36,767 bases of DNA from Negativicutes bacterium (GCA_031292015.1 JARLHY010000131.1:1-36767), one strand, 5' to 3'; shown: positions 17,034 to 25,607, numbered from the stretch's first letter. Numbers and translations are program-made. Notes: generated from the letters alone by a model not told the origin.

Positions 17034-17309
17034 GTGATTGCCCAGAAGTTTGCCCTGATCATTGTCGACCCTCACGGGAAGGAATTGGGCACAGAAGATG
17101 TTCGCAGCTGGTTGGATGAAGCGACAGGCAAGGTCGCGCCGGACCGGGAAGTAGTTATTGACACTTTCGGCGATTACAGCTATGGGCGGATCTTTAAGGG
17201 AACCGTCGCATTACGGGACGCGAAAGAGATCAGTGCAGCCGAGCTGCGCCGATGTCTCGAAATCGAAGCAGACCTGAAGTTCCAGTTTCACGACATCCAA
17301 AAGCTATAA
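17034..17309 (+). CDS. Hypothetical protein, 91 aa
   Basis: The frame is open further upstream, but through a terminator; GTG 17034 has GAGGTG 8 nt before it and is the best start. The product (MIAQKFALIIVDPHGKELGTEDVRSWLDEATGKVAPDREVV..., ending FQFHDIQKL) has alternating hydrophobic strands and an acidic helix (EISAAELRRCLEIEADLKF). I do not recognise the family. It is followed directly by a strong terminator, so it is a single-gene unit. No link to its neighbours can be shown. Confidence 0.6.
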   Translation: MIAQKFALIIVDPHGKELGTEDVRSWLDEATGKVAPDREVVIDTFGDYSYGRIFKGTVALRDAKEISAAELRRCLEIEADLKFQFHDIQKL

Positions 17310-17311
17310 CC

Positions 17312-17346
17312 TTAAATCCCCCGGTCGTAGCCGGGGGATTTTTCTG
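17312..17346 (+). terminator. Rho-independent terminator
   Basis: AATCCCCCGG pairs with CCGGGGGATT around a TCGTAG loop and a T-run follows, right after the 91-aa gene. Confidence 0.85.
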
Positions 17347-17377
17347 TAATGGTCCGTCAGGCCGCGGATCTCTATGT

Positions 17378-17572
17378 TTATTTCTTGCGGGACTTGAAAG
17401 CAAGCACCATGTACCACGCCAGCAGGAAGGCAGCGATGACCGCCAGCCAGAGCCCGGTGGCCGAAGACAGGTGAGTGCCGAAGGTCTGGTCGATAACGTC
17501 GATGGTGCTGCCGATGATAACTACTGCCACCATGGCGATGATGAGATTGACCGCAAGGGGAAATTTACGCAT
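17378..17572 (-). CDS. Small membrane protein, two transmembrane helices
   Basis: A 64-aa protein: MRKFPLAVNLIIAMVAVVIIGSTIDVI is a first membrane segment (about residues 7-27) and TGLWLAVIAAFLLAWYMVLAF a second (about 39-59), with a basic tail SRKK. No family recognised. It lies downstream of, and on the same strand as, the amidohydrolase gene, with about 100 bp between. The product is short but hydropathy and codon use look genuine. Confidence 0.6.
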   Translation of the reverse strand: MRKFPLAVNLIIAMVAVVIIGSTIDVIDQTFGTHLSSATGLWLAVIAAFLLAWYMVLAFKSRKK

Positions 17573-17671
17573 GAAAAAGTCCTTTCCGCATCTTCGGATG
17601 CCGCCAGTCAGGCGAGAATCAACACTCGGCGGTGAAACCTTATTCTAACCAGCTAATTAAACGCGGTGTTA

Positions 17672-19270
17672 TCAATGCTCCTGATAGACGATCTTACCGC
17701 CGCAGACGGTGTGCGATACCCGGGTCCGGGCGATCTCCGCGGCCGGTATGCTGAAGATATCCTCGGACAGAATCACCAGGTCAGCCAGATAGCCGGGAGC
17801 GAGGATGCCTTTCGCGGTTTCGGCGAATTCGGCGTAAGCGCTGGTTGCGGTATAAGCTCTCACCGCTTCGGCGACGCTGATCTTTTGTTCAGGATGCCAG
17901 CCGCCGGGATGTTCGCCGCCAAGAGTCTGACGGGTCACAGCCGCCTGGATGCCAAGCAGGGGAGCCAGCGGGGCTACCGGCCAGTCGGTGCCGAAGGTGA
18001 GCGCTGTTCCGGCGTCCAGCAGGGAGCGGAAAGGGTAGGCCATTTTGGCCCGGGCCGGACCGAGCCGGCGATCGGCCCAGCGGCCGTCGTCGGCGGCGTG
18101 GTAAGGCTGGGCGGAAGCGATAACGCCCATCGCCGCCATGCGGCGAATATCCTCCAGGGTTAGATGCTGGGCGTGCTCAATCCGGAAACGCCGGTCCCGG
18201 TCGCCGTTTGCCGCTGCTGCCTTGGCGAACATATCCAGGAGAAGGCGGTTGGCGGCGTCGCCGATGGCGTGAATCGAAGCCTGGAGCCCCGCCGCGTCGG
18301 CGGCGGCGATCATTTCAGCCAGCTCCTCAGGCGGCTGCAGAAAAAGGCCTCGCATCTCCGGAGCGTCGCAGTATGGCTCAAGAAAAAGGGCGGTAGTTGA
18401 GCCCAGCGAACCGTCGACGAAGCCTTTGACTCCGCCGAGGCGCAGCCAGGCATCGCCGCGAAATCCGTTCGCCAGCAACTCCTGCTGGCGCTGCCACTGA
18501 GCGATGGGGGTCCGGGCGTATATCCGCGCCGTCAGTTGACTACGGCGATGACAGGCCTGAAAGGTCTGCCAGTCTTCCCAGGCGGTAACGTCCTGAACCG
18601 AAGTGACGCCGAGGGAAGCGGCGTGAGCGAGGGCATTGGCCAGCGCGGCGGCATTGTCTTCGTCGCTGGGCTTCGGTTGGACGCGCAAAACAAGATCCGT
18701 GGCCGTATCCTTCAGGATGCCGGTAGGTTCGCCGTCGGGGCCCCGGACGATCTGTCCGCCGGCCGGGTCGGGCGTGCTGCCGTCGATGCCCGCCAGGGCA
18801 AGCGCCTGGCTGTTGGCCAGTCCCATATGCAGATCGAGCCTGGTGACGAAAACAGGTGTGTGTGATGTGAACGGATCGATGAGATCCTTGGTGGGCAGCC
18901 GCTTTTCCGGCCACTGCTCATGGTCCCAGTTGCCGCCGGTAAGCCAGCGGCCGTTCGCTAAAGACGCGGCCCTTTCGGCGATAAGGCCGGTAAATTCTTC
19001 GGCGGTGTTGGCTGGCCGGAGATCGACAGCCAGCAGCTGTCTGGCTCCCAGCATGAAGTGGGTATGATTGTCGATAAAACCAGGCAGCGTAAGTGCTCCG
19101 CCCGCGTCCAGGATCAGGGTGCCTTTGCCTGTGAGGGCGGTGATTTCGTTGTTGGTACCTACAGCGACGATTTGTTCGCCGCAGACGGCGATGGCTTCGG
19201 CCCGGACCGGTGAACCTGTAAAAACACTGGCGTTGACCACAGCCAGACTGATTTTTTGCATGATTGACAT
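17672..19270 (-). CDS. YtcJ-type amidohydrolase
   Basis: A 532-aa metal-dependent hydrolase of the amidohydrolase superfamily (COG1574/YtcJ type). Metal-ligand motif PGFIDNHTHFMLG lies near residue 65. VDLRPANTAEEFTGLIAERA, HAIGDAANRLLLDMFAKA (metal His), RIEHAQHLTLEDIRRMAAMGVIASAQPYHAADD and TFGTDWPVAPLAPLLGIQAAVTR (metal Asp) follow in the usual order. Substrates of this family are mostly unknown amides or imidazole-type compounds. Start: ATG 19270 or 19261; GGAGGT at 19273-19278 is 2 nt from the first and 11 nt from the second. Stand-alone gene, with no signal peptide. Confidence 0.9.
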   Translation of the reverse strand: MSIMQKISLAVVNASVFTGSPVRAEAIAVCGEQIVAVGTNNEITALTGKGTLILDAGGALTLPGFIDNHTHFMLGARQLLAVDLRPANTAEEFTGLIAERAASLANGRWLTGGNWDHEQWPEKRLPTKDLIDPFTSHTPVFVTRLDLHMGLANSQALALAGIDGSTPDPAGGQIVRGPDGEPTGILKDTATDLVLRVQPKPSDEDNAAALANALAHAASLGVTSVQDVTAWEDWQTFQACHRRSQLTARIYARTPIAQWQRQQELLANGFRGDAWLRLGGVKGFVDGSLGSTTALFLEPYCDAPEMRGLFLQPPEELAEMIAAADAAGLQASIHAIGDAANRLLLDMFAKAAAANGDRDRRFRIEHAQHLTLEDIRRMAAMGVIASAQPYHAADDGRWADRRLGPARAKMAYPFRSLLDAGTALTFGTDWPVAPLAPLLGIQAAVTRQTLGGEHPGGWHPEQKISVAEAVRAYTATSAYAEFAETAKGILAPGYLADLVILSEDIFSIPAAEIARTRVSHTVCGGKIVYQEH

Positions 19271-19375
19271 TACCTCCGCTGGAAACTCTAAAATAAAGAT
19301 ACCACGCTTGTACGGCCGCGGCAACAACAGCGGTGAAAATACACGAAAAATACATTTTCGGCGTGCCGGGAAGTA

Positions 19376-19404
19376 TTGACAAATATGAAATGCGGTTTTA
19401 TAAT
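19376..19404 (+). promoter_or_regulatory. Consensus sigma-A promoter
   Basis: TTGACA (19376-19381), 17-bp spacer, TATAAT (19399-19404): a perfect match to the consensus. Transcription should start near 19411 and runs into a hairpin at 19437-19459 within about 50 nt. Confidence 0.8.
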
Positions 19405-19436
19405 AAATTCATAATAAAATAAAAAATAGTCAATGA

Positions 19437-19464
19437 TGACTTCCCAAATCAGGGAAGTCATTTT
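19437..19464 (+). terminator. Hairpin with short T-run after the consensus promoter
   Basis: TGACTTCCC pairs with GGGAAGTCA and TTTTGC follows. Coming only about 30 nt after the expected transcription start, it would give a very short RNA or act as an attenuator for the small ORF at 19523. A second hairpin, CGCCGA/TCGGCG, lies at about 19490-19505. Confidence 0.5.
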
Positions 19465-19522
19465 GCTATTTCCGGGTATCATGAATAAACGCCGACAAAT
19501 CGGCGTCAGGGAGGGAACCGCG

Positions 19523-19639
19523 ATGCTGAGACATTGGAAAGAAGAAGAACTCGTGAAGATGCCCCTGCACCTGCAAATCGTATGTTTACTCGAATTATGG
19601 GGTAAAAGCGACGACAGCGTGACGCTGAGTCTCGACTGA
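19523..19639 (+). CDS. Very small hypothetical protein (38 aa)
   Basis: ATG 19523 follows AGGGAGGG and gives MLRHWKEEELVKMPLHLQIVCLLELWGKSDDSVTLSLD. The ribosome site, the perfect promoter upstream and a plausible amphipathic helix support it, but at 38 aa the coding signal is weak. An in-frame start further upstream (19433) would pass through the hairpin. No family recognised. Confidence 0.4.
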   Translation: MLRHWKEEELVKMPLHLQIVCLLELWGKSDDSVTLSLD

Positions 19640-19910
19640 ATCATCCTTGGCGTCTGGTCCGGATAGCATTCGGTGATGTTGCCGGTCAAGGGAAGTTGTA
19701 GGCTTTATTGATCCGATTGCTGCGGAGGCAACCTAGACCTCCTGGGTCGCCGCTCCGGCGGCCGGTCTTCCGGCTGCGGAGAAGGGCGAATGAGGGAGTT
19801 CGAAGGGCTGCCTTTCATTATTCATACAACAGATTGACCGGAATGGAATTGTGTCAAAAAAAGTACAATTTATTGCTTTACCAGGCAGGAATTTTACAAC
19901 AGGCATGGAA

Positions 19911-19994
19911 TATAATAGTCCATAATTTCATTGTTGGCAGTGACGCCATGGGTGATGCAGGTGCTCAACCTGCATGAACTTTGGTGTCTTTTTT
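19911..19994 (+). promoter_or_regulatory. glnA leader with -10 box and attenuator-like terminator
   Basis: TATAAT at 19911-19916 lacks a good -35, suggesting an activator or alternative control. The transcript would start near 19923. It folds into GACGCCA/TGGTGTC (19942-19948 with 19982-19988) enclosing ATGCAGGT/ACCTGCAT (19955-19962 with 19968-19975), directly followed by six T. This is a complete intrinsic terminator 28 bp before the glnA start, so glnA is probably controlled by termination/antitermination. The preceding 19640-19910 holds no gene that I can support. Confidence 0.6.
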
Positions 19995-20022
19995 ATTCAA
20001 AAAATGATAAGGAGGAGAAAAC

Positions 20023-21453
20023 ATGGGTATGACTCCCAAGGATGTAGTCGCTCTGGCCAAAGCCAAAGGCGCCAAGCTTGTTGACTACAAATTTATCGAC
20101 ATGCCGGGTATCTGGCAGCACAAGACCGTGCCCATAGGCGAATTCGACGAGACCGTTTTTGCAGAGGGAACCGGTTTTGACGGCTCCAGCATCCGGGGTT
20201 TCCAGGGAATTGAAGAAAGCGACATGCTGCTTATTCCCGATCCCAACACCGCGATTATCGATCCATTTATGGCTGTCCCAACCCTCAGCATGATCTGCAA
20301 CGTCGTCTCCCCCGATAAAACTCCTTATACCAGAGATGCCCGCTATGTAGCCCAGAAGGCCGAAGCTTTCCTCAAAACCAGTGCTTTCGCCGACACTAGC
20401 TACTGGGGGCCTGAAGCCGAATTTTTTATGTTCGACGACGTCCGTTACGACCTGACCCAAAACGGCTGTTTCTACAAAGTCGATTCTGAGGAGGCCATCT
20501 GGAACACCGGCCGTGACGAAGCCCCTAACCTGGGCTATAAGATTCGTAACAAAGAAGGCTACCTGCCGGTTCCGCCGATGGATGCCACTCACGATATTCG
20601 CAGCGAGATGTCCATGGTTCTGGAAGAACTCGGCATCGCCGTCGAAGCTCACCATCATGAAGTCGCCACCGGCGGCCAGGCCGAAATCGACATGCGCTTT
20701 GACACCTTGACCTGTATGGCTGACAAACTGATGCTTTTCAAATATGTGGTTAAAAACGTCGCCCGCCGCAACAACAAAGTCGCCACCTTCATGCCCAAGC
20801 CCCTGTTCGGCGACAACGGGTCCGGCATGCATGTCCATCAGAGCCTCTGGAAGGACGGTAAGCCGACCTTCTTCGACGAAAAGGGCTATGCCCTGCTAAG
20901 CCAGAACGCCCTATACTACATAGGCGGTCTTCTGAAGCACGCCTCCGCCTTGCTGGCCATCACCAGCCCGACGGTCAACTCTTACAAGCGCCTGGTACCC
21001 GGCTACGAAGCTCCGGTCAACATCGCCTTCAGCGCCCGTAACCGCAGCGCCGCCATCCGCATCCCGATGTATTCCACCAACCCCAAGACCAAGCGGATTG
21101 AGTTCCGTCCGCCTGATCCGGGCTGCAACCCTTACCTGGCCTTCGCCGCCATGCTGATGGCCGGTCTCGACGGTATCAAGAACAAGATTGACCCGGTCAA
21201 AGAAGGCTTTGGCCCGCTCCAGGTCAATATCTACGAGATGTCGCCGGAAGAGAAGGCCAAGGTCAAGAGCGTGCCCGGCTCGTTGGAAGGAGCCCTGGAA
21301 GCCCTGCGAGCCGACCACCAGTTTCTCCTGGAAGGCGGCGTCTTCACCCAAGACCTGCTGGATACCTGGATTGATTACAAATACGCCAACGAGATCGACG
21401 CTGTGCGGCTCCGCCCGCATCCGATGGAGTTCAAACTCTACTTCGATATCTAG
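20023..21453 (+). CDS. glnA: Glutamine synthetase type I
   Basis: A 476-aa GSI enzyme that joins ammonia to glutamate using ATP. Signature segments are [19 protein letters not shown] (N-terminal latch), EAEFFMFD (metal Glu), [36 protein letters not shown] (metal and substrate loop), [25 protein letters not shown] and [29 protein letters not shown]. Near the C-terminus NIYEMSPEE resembles the Tyr loop that is adenylylated in GSI-beta, so covalent control is possible. Start ATG 20023 has AAGGAGG 7 nt upstream. It is the main ammonia-assimilation enzyme near the nitrogenase genes. Confidence 0.95.
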   Translation: MGMTPKDVVALAKAKGAKLVDYKFIDMPGIWQHKTVPIGEFDETVFAEGTGFDGSSIRGFQGIEESDMLLIPDPNTAIIDPFMAVPTLSMICNVVSPDKTPYTRDARYVAQKAEAFLKTSAFADTSYWGPEAEFFMFDDVRYDLTQNGCFYKVDSEEAIWNTGRDEAPNLGYKIRNKEGYLPVPPMDATHDIRSEMSMVLEELGIAVEAHHHEVATGGQAEIDMRFDTLTCMADKLMLFKYVVKNVARRNNKVATFMPKPLFGDNGSGMHVHQSLWKDGKPTFFDEKGYALLSQNALYYIGGLLKHASALLAITSPTVNSYKRLVPGYEAPVNIAFSARNRSAAIRIPMYSTNPKTKRIEFRPPDPGCNPYLAFAAMLMAGLDGIKNKIDPVKEGFGPLQVNIYEMSPEEKAKVKSVPGSLEGALEALRADHQFLLEGGVFTQDLLDTWIDYKYANEIDAVRLRPHPMEFKLYFDI

Positions 21454-21465
21454 GGACCAAACGAC

Positions 21466-21497
21466 ACCCGAGCGCTCCCGCAGGGGCGCTCTTTCGT
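21466..21497 (+). terminator. Terminator after glnA
   Basis: GAGCGCTCC pairs with GGGGCGCTC around CGCA and is followed by TTTCGTTTT, right after the glnA stop. Confidence 0.85.
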
Positions 21498-21622
21498 TTT
21501 GAAAAGGGGGGAGGCAGGGCGGCAAGGAATATTTATCCTTCGTCGCGAACAGGATAATTATGACCCGTGTGTAATAAGATTAAGACGTGTATGTAAATTA
21601 TTTTATGAGAGGTGGATTACCC

Positions 21623-23530
21623 ATGGCTAAAGACCTGCTGTATTATGTGCCCGCAGGCCAGACGAAAGAGCAACTGGTTCATTTATTGAAAAACCGCCCC
21701 GAGATTAAATTTGTATCCCTTGTCGGCATTGATCTGGCCGGCAACGATACCGACGAAAAAATCCCCATCAACCTGTTCCTGAAAGATGTCGAGAAATTCT
21801 TTCTCGGCGGGGCTGTGGAAACCGATGGCTCGTCGGTTGTTCTCACCGGCCTTGCTACCTTGAACAACGCTAAGGTGGACATGCTCGTCGACGCCAGTGT
21901 CAACTGGTTTGTTGACTACAATTACGACTACATCGACGAAGGCACCGGCAAGCCGGTAGGAAGTCTGCGTATTCCCGCGTTTCTCGTCCATAACGGACTG
22001 CGGGTTGACTCCCGCTCCATTCTTGCCACCAGCCTGGATTATGTGAAAGCCGAGCTTGTCTCGCTCCTCAAGAAGCATCCGAAGGTATCCGGTCTGGAGC
22101 ATCTGGACTCCGCCGAAATCGCCGACGTCGTTTTCACTGTCGGCACCGAGCTGGAATTCTGGGTGAAAACCCCGGATGAAAAAGCCGAAGTGGAAGAACT
22201 GTCTTCCACCCAGGTAATGCAGGAGAACTACTGGGCCCGGACCCGCGGTCAGGCCCGCACCGCGTTGGAGCAGGCGATTCAGACCCTGACCAACTACGGT
22301 CTTGAACCCGAAATGGGCCACAAGGAAGTCGGCGGTCTCAAGGCCCGCATCGGCGAATCCGGCAACCTGGCCCATGTTGTGGAGCAGATGGAAATCGACT
22401 GGCGGTTCACCAACGCTCTGCAAGCCGCCGACAACGAACTGCAGGCCCGCATCCTGATCAAGGAAGTCTTCCGGGCCAACGGCCTTGAAGTTACCTTCCA
22501 GGCCAAACCGATCATCGGCGTGGCCGGCAGCGGCGAGCACACCCATGTGGGTATGGCCGTCAAACTCAAGTCCGGCAAACTGGTCAACCTCTTCGCCCCC
22601 GGCGATATGAAAGCCGATTTCCTGAGCGCGATCGGTTATGGCGCCATCATGGGCCTGCTGAAAAACTACGAAGCCATCAATCCTTTCGTGTCAGCCACCA
22701 ACGATTCCCTCAACCGCCTCAAGCCCGGCTTTGAAGCTCCGGTCTGCATCGTGACCTGCCTCGGCCACAGCCCGGCCGTACCGTCCCGCAACCGGACAAT
22801 CCTGGCCGGATTGGTGCGCGACACCAGTAATCCTCTGGCCACCCGGTTCGAAGTTCGCGCCCCGAACCCCTTCACCAATACTTACATCGCCCTGACCGCG
22901 TTCTATCTGTCGATGCTGGACGGCATCAAAGCAGCAGTCAGCGGTGGTAAAACCACCAAAGAACTGGAAGCCGAACTGTCCAAGGCCCCCGAAACCAAGG
23001 GCTTTTACCTGGAAGCCGGCCGCGCCTATCGCAGCGAGCATGACGTGTTCGAAGACTACACCGCCGAAGAACGGGATCGCCTGTTCAGCAAACCGCCAGC
23101 CACCGTCTGGGAGAACATGCAGAATCTCGGCAAATATCCCAACAAGGTTGCCGTTCTCACCTCCGGCAACACCTTCCGCAAGGAACTGATCGACGCCTTT
23201 GTGGCCGGCGCTCTCTTGCGCTGGCGGACCGAAATCGTCGACAGGATCATCCCGGAAAACGCCGCTATCATCAGGAACGCCTACTGCCTGCATGACAGTG
23301 AAGACGGTCTGGCCAACGACCTGGATGCGGTGGCATGGGATAAAATTAACGATCTGCGGCAATACCTGGCCAAAGACAGCGTGGCGCAAAAGAGTCTGTT
23401 CAGCCGTATCCGCGAAAAACTGGAAGCCGGCGACTATGACGCCGTTTCGGTCCTGCAGGTGGAGATGGCCGACAAAATGGCCGAACTCAAGGAACTTTAT
23501 CACCAGTACGAAAAAAATATCATCGACTAA
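21623..23530 (+). CDS. Second, large glutamine synthetase-family protein
   Basis: A 635-aa glutamine synthetase-fold protein. Catalytic-type segments include VGTELEFWVKTPDE (metal Glu), QMEIDWRF, IIGVAGSGEHTHVGMAV (metal/ATP loop) and LKPGFEAPVCIVTCLGHSPAVPSRNRTILAG (the NRSxxxRIP-like region replaced by PSRNRTIL). It has a long extra C-terminal helical region (about 500-635). Such large clostridial-type enzymes are annotated as glutamine synthetase but are intermediate in length between GSI (about 450) and GSIII (about 700), so activity is not certain. ATG 21623 follows GAGGTG by 9 nt; an upstream ATG at 21587 lacks a site. A terminator follows. Confidence 0.85.
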   Translation: MAKDLLYYVPAGQTKEQLVHLLKNRPEIKFVSLVGIDLAGNDTDEKIPINLFLKDVEKFFLGGAVETDGSSVVLTGLATLNNAKVDMLVDASVNWFVDYNYDYIDEGTGKPVGSLRIPAFLVHNGLRVDSRSILATSLDYVKAELVSLLKKHPKVSGLEHLDSAEIADVVFTVGTELEFWVKTPDEKAEVEELSSTQVMQENYWARTRGQARTALEQAIQTLTNYGLEPEMGHKEVGGLKARIGESGNLAHVVEQMEIDWRFTNALQAADNELQARILIKEVFRANGLEVTFQAKPIIGVAGSGEHTHVGMAVKLKSGKLVNLFAPGDMKADFLSAIGYGAIMGLLKNYEAINPFVSATNDSLNRLKPGFEAPVCIVTCLGHSPAVPSRNRTILAGLVRDTSNPLATRFEVRAPNPFTNTYIALTAFYLSMLDGIKAAVSGGKTTKELEAELSKAPETKGFYLEAGRAYRSEHDVFEDYTAEERDRLFSKPPATVWENMQNLGKYPNKVAVLTSGNTFRKELIDAFVAGALLRWRTEIVDRIIPENAAIIRNAYCLHDSEDGLANDLDAVAWDKINDLRQYLAKDSVAQKSLFSRIREKLEAGDYDAVSVLQVEMADKMAELKELYHQYEKNIID

Positions 23531-23540
23531 TATAGTCGGT

Positions 23541-23573
23541 AAATCCCCGTCGCAAGGCGGGGATTTTCCTTTT
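23541..23573 (+). terminator. Terminator after the large glutamine synthetase gene
   Basis: AAATCCCCG pairs with CGGGGATTT with an 8-nt loop; TTCCTTTT follows. Confidence 0.85.
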
Positions 23574-23697
23574 CCGGCAGAAATTAATCCGTCACTATGC
23601 TGCTATTTCTTAATTTATAATGAAATAGGGCTTGAAAAGTATTTTCTATTAAACTACAATGGTGGATGAATAATGTTTTTTGAGGTGAATTAGAATT

Positions 23698-24132
23698 ATG
23701 GATACCATTGATTTAAAGATTGTCGACATCTTGCAGGCTGACGGGCGTGTTACCATGAAAGAACTTGGTCAGCGCGTCGGACTTACCAGCCCGGCCACCA
23801 TCGAGCGGGTCAAGAAACTGGAAGAGAGCGGTATCATCGGCGGCTATAAAGCCATCGTTAATATCGACCGGGCAGGGTTGCCGGTCCGGGTTTTCATTTT
23901 GCTTACAACGGCTGACGTTTCGGCCGGAGCCGTCGCTGCATTTGCCGAGAATCACAGTTCCATTCTCCAGTGTCACCGCGTCGCCGGCGGCGTGTCCCAT
24001 CTGCTGGAAGGGGCGATGGCCGACCTGGAGGGACTGGAACGACTTCTGGACGAGCTTGCTCCCCTGGGACAGGCCGAACCATTTTTGGTACTGTCTTCGC
24101 CGGTGGAACACAAGGCCGTGGTTTTGCCGTAA
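23698..24132 (+). CDS. Lrp/AsnC-family transcriptional regulator
   Basis: A 144-aa Lrp/AsnC protein. N-terminal HTH: DTIDLKIVDILQADGRVTMKELGQRVGLTSPATIERVKKLEESGIIGGYKAIVNIDRAGLP (about residues 2-62), the standard family pattern. The C-terminal half is the RAM/AsnC effector domain, with HRVAGGVSHLLEGAMADLEGLERLL in place of the usual gxyDyll motif. Lrp proteins form octamers and bind amino acids. Position next to two glutamine synthetase genes suggests control of amino-acid or nitrogen metabolism. ATG 23698 has GAGGTG 11 nt upstream, a little long. Confidence 0.92.
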   Translation: MDTIDLKIVDILQADGRVTMKELGQRVGLTSPATIERVKKLEESGIIGGYKAIVNIDRAGLPVRVFILLTTADVSAGAVAAFAENHSSILQCHRVAGGVSHLLEGAMADLEGLERLLDELAPLGQAEPFLVLSSPVEHKAVVLP

Positions 24133-24195
24133 GCTGCCCGGGGGGTCTTTAGAAACAGACAAGAAAGTTATGACGCAGATTTGGAGGAATTGACG

Positions 24196-24744
24196 ATGCT
24201 CTTTGACTTTGAAGGAAACCGGCCCCAGGTGGCCGAAAAGGCCCATATTGCCGACGGGGCCAAAATCATCGGCAAGGTGACCATGAAAGAGTTCAGCAGC
24301 GTCTGGTACAACGCGGTGCTCCGCGGCGACGTCAACCGGATCGAGATCGGCCGCTACAGCAACGTCCAGGATAACAGCGTCGTCCATGTGACCGATGACT
24401 ACGCCGCAATCATTGGCGATTTTGTGACAGTAGCTCATGGCGCTGTTCTGCACGGCTGTACTGTCGAGGATCATTGTCTGATCGGCATGGGAGCGGTGGT
24501 TCTGAGCGGTGCGGTCATCGGTCAGGGCAGTATTGTCGCCGCCGGTGCGCTGGTCCGGGAAAAACAGGTCGTTCCGCCCCATTCTCTGGTGGTGGGCGTG
24601 CCGGCCAAAGTGGTGAAAGAAATACCGGAGGAACGGGACGCCATTCACGCCCAGGCCGTCAAATACAAGACGCTGTGGACCAAACGCTACGGGCTTTGCC
24701 CCGACGCCGGCGGTGAAGAGTACCACGGCGAAAAAATCGTCTGA
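24196..24744 (+). CDS. Gamma-carbonic-anhydrase-like hexapeptide-repeat protein
   Basis: A 182-aa left-handed beta-helix protein. The repeats are FSSVWYNAVLRGDVNRIEIGRYSNVQDNSVVHVTDD, VTVAHGAVLHGCTVEDHCLIGMGAVVLSGAVIG and IVAAGALVREKQVVPPHSLVVGVPAKVVKEI, the standard order of the gamma-CA/YrdA family. The zinc-binding His in VVHVTDD, TVAHGAVLHG are kept. Such proteins bind Zn or Fe and may hydrate CO2; many lack measurable activity. ATG 24196 follows GGAGG by 9 nt, so the earlier in-frame TTG is not the start. It is 63 bp from the Lrp gene and probably co-transcribed. Confidence 0.9.
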   Translation: MLFDFEGNRPQVAEKAHIADGAKIIGKVTMKEFSSVWYNAVLRGDVNRIEIGRYSNVQDNSVVHVTDDYAAIIGDFVTVAHGAVLHGCTVEDHCLIGMGAVVLSGAVIGQGSIVAAGALVREKQVVPPHSLVVGVPAKVVKEIPEERDAIHAQAVKYKTLWTKRYGLCPDAGGEEYHGEKIV

Positions 24745-24753
24745 TAGAGGTTG

Positions 24754-24874
24754 ATGAAAAAGGCCAATCTGCGTCGTACCCGCAGGGGGCAAGGTCACAG
24801 CTCTAAGCGCTGAAGCGCCAAGAGCCGTGCACTTGCTCCTGGAGAGCGCCTAGCATCTTGACCTTTTTGAACAT
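24754..24874. repeat. Intergenic palindromic repeat (REP/MITE-like)
   Basis: About 120 bp with similar inverted ends: 5' GATGAAAAAGGCCAATCTGC and, reading the other strand from the 3' end, GATGTTCAAAAAGGTCAAGA. Inside are several short hairpins (AGCGCTGAAGCGC and others). The organisation is that of a mobile or bulk intergenic repeat that folds on both strands. No ORF. I cannot check its copy number here. Confidence 0.4.
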
Positions 24875-24892
24875 CATAGGAATTATCGAAAG

Positions 24893-24923
24893 AAAACCAC
24901 CTCTCAGGTGGTTTTTGTTTTAA
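24893..24923. terminator. Terminator
   Basis: AAAACCACCT pairs with AGGTGGTTTT around CTC, followed by TGTTTT. It lies after the intergenic repeat, ends transcription from the carbonic-anhydrase-like gene and may serve the convergent gene as well. Confidence 0.85.
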
Positions 24924-25016
24924 AACCAGAACAGCCGGGCACTTTTGCGCTCCCGCGGTATTGGCAGTCAATGAAGGTCCGGAACGGCTTACCCAACCGT
25001 CGCCCTTTTTACCATC

Positions 25017-25607
25017 CTAGAACTGGGTCACTTCGCCGCCGGGAATGGCACGGTATTTCTGGCTGTTGACATCGAAGGTTTCGCCAGGCTCGATCTCGCC
25101 CCGGTGGGTGTAGCCCCTGAGTTCCCAGTAACCGGTCACATACTTTTCCACAAAGGAGATCCGGGTCAGCCATTTGCAGCTCTTGTAGCCCCAGAGGTTA
25201 GGGATCACTGTCCGCAAGGGGCCGCCATACTCGTCCTCCAGCGGTTCGCCGCCCACTCCCCATACCAGCATTGAATGCGAGGCCGCAAGGTCGGACAGCA
25301 ATACGCAGGTCGTATATTCACTGCCGCTGTAAAATAAGGCATAGCGGGCTGATTCGGCCGGACCGACCCGCCGGACGAAGTCGTGCCATAACAGCCCGTT
25401 CCAGTCGGCCCGCACCGACCAGCCGCTGACCGAAGTCAGGCGCATGTTCACCGTTTCGGCGGGGAATTCCCCTTTCAACTGCTCCAGGCTGAAGCTTCGC
25501 GAACCGGCTGCAAGGCCGTCGACAGCCAGAGTGAGGGTCTTGGGCTCGAGGTGAAGCACTCCTTCGGCGGCAAATACGGGGGTGTTCAGCACTTTCAGCA
25601 TACTCAT
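25017..25607 (-). CDS. Small sulfite-oxidase-fold molybdopterin protein, Mo-ligand Cys missing
   Basis: A 196-aa protein with the oxidoreductase molybdopterin-binding fold (PF00174 type). Features include PETVNMRLTSVSGWSVRADWNGLLWHDFV, EDEYGGPLRTVIPNLWGYKSCKWLTRISFVEKYVTGYWELRGY, which are the typical GGP and YKSxKW / GYWE motifs. The Cys that ligates Mo in this family sits in a CVxGWS motif; here it reads SVSGWS, so the ligand is Ser or is absent. No signal peptide or Tat motif, so it is cytoplasmic. It may bind pterin without normal activity or have a different function. Confidence 0.8.
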   Translation of the reverse strand: MSMLKVLNTPVFAAEGVLHLEPKTLTLAVDGLAAGSRSFSLEQLKGEFPAETVNMRLTSVSGWSVRADWNGLLWHDFVRRVGPAESARYALFYSGSEYTTCVLLSDLAASHSMLVWGVGGEPLEDEYGGPLRTVIPNLWGYKSCKWLTRISFVEKYVTGYWELRGYTHRGEIEPGETFDVNSQKYRAIPGGEVTQF

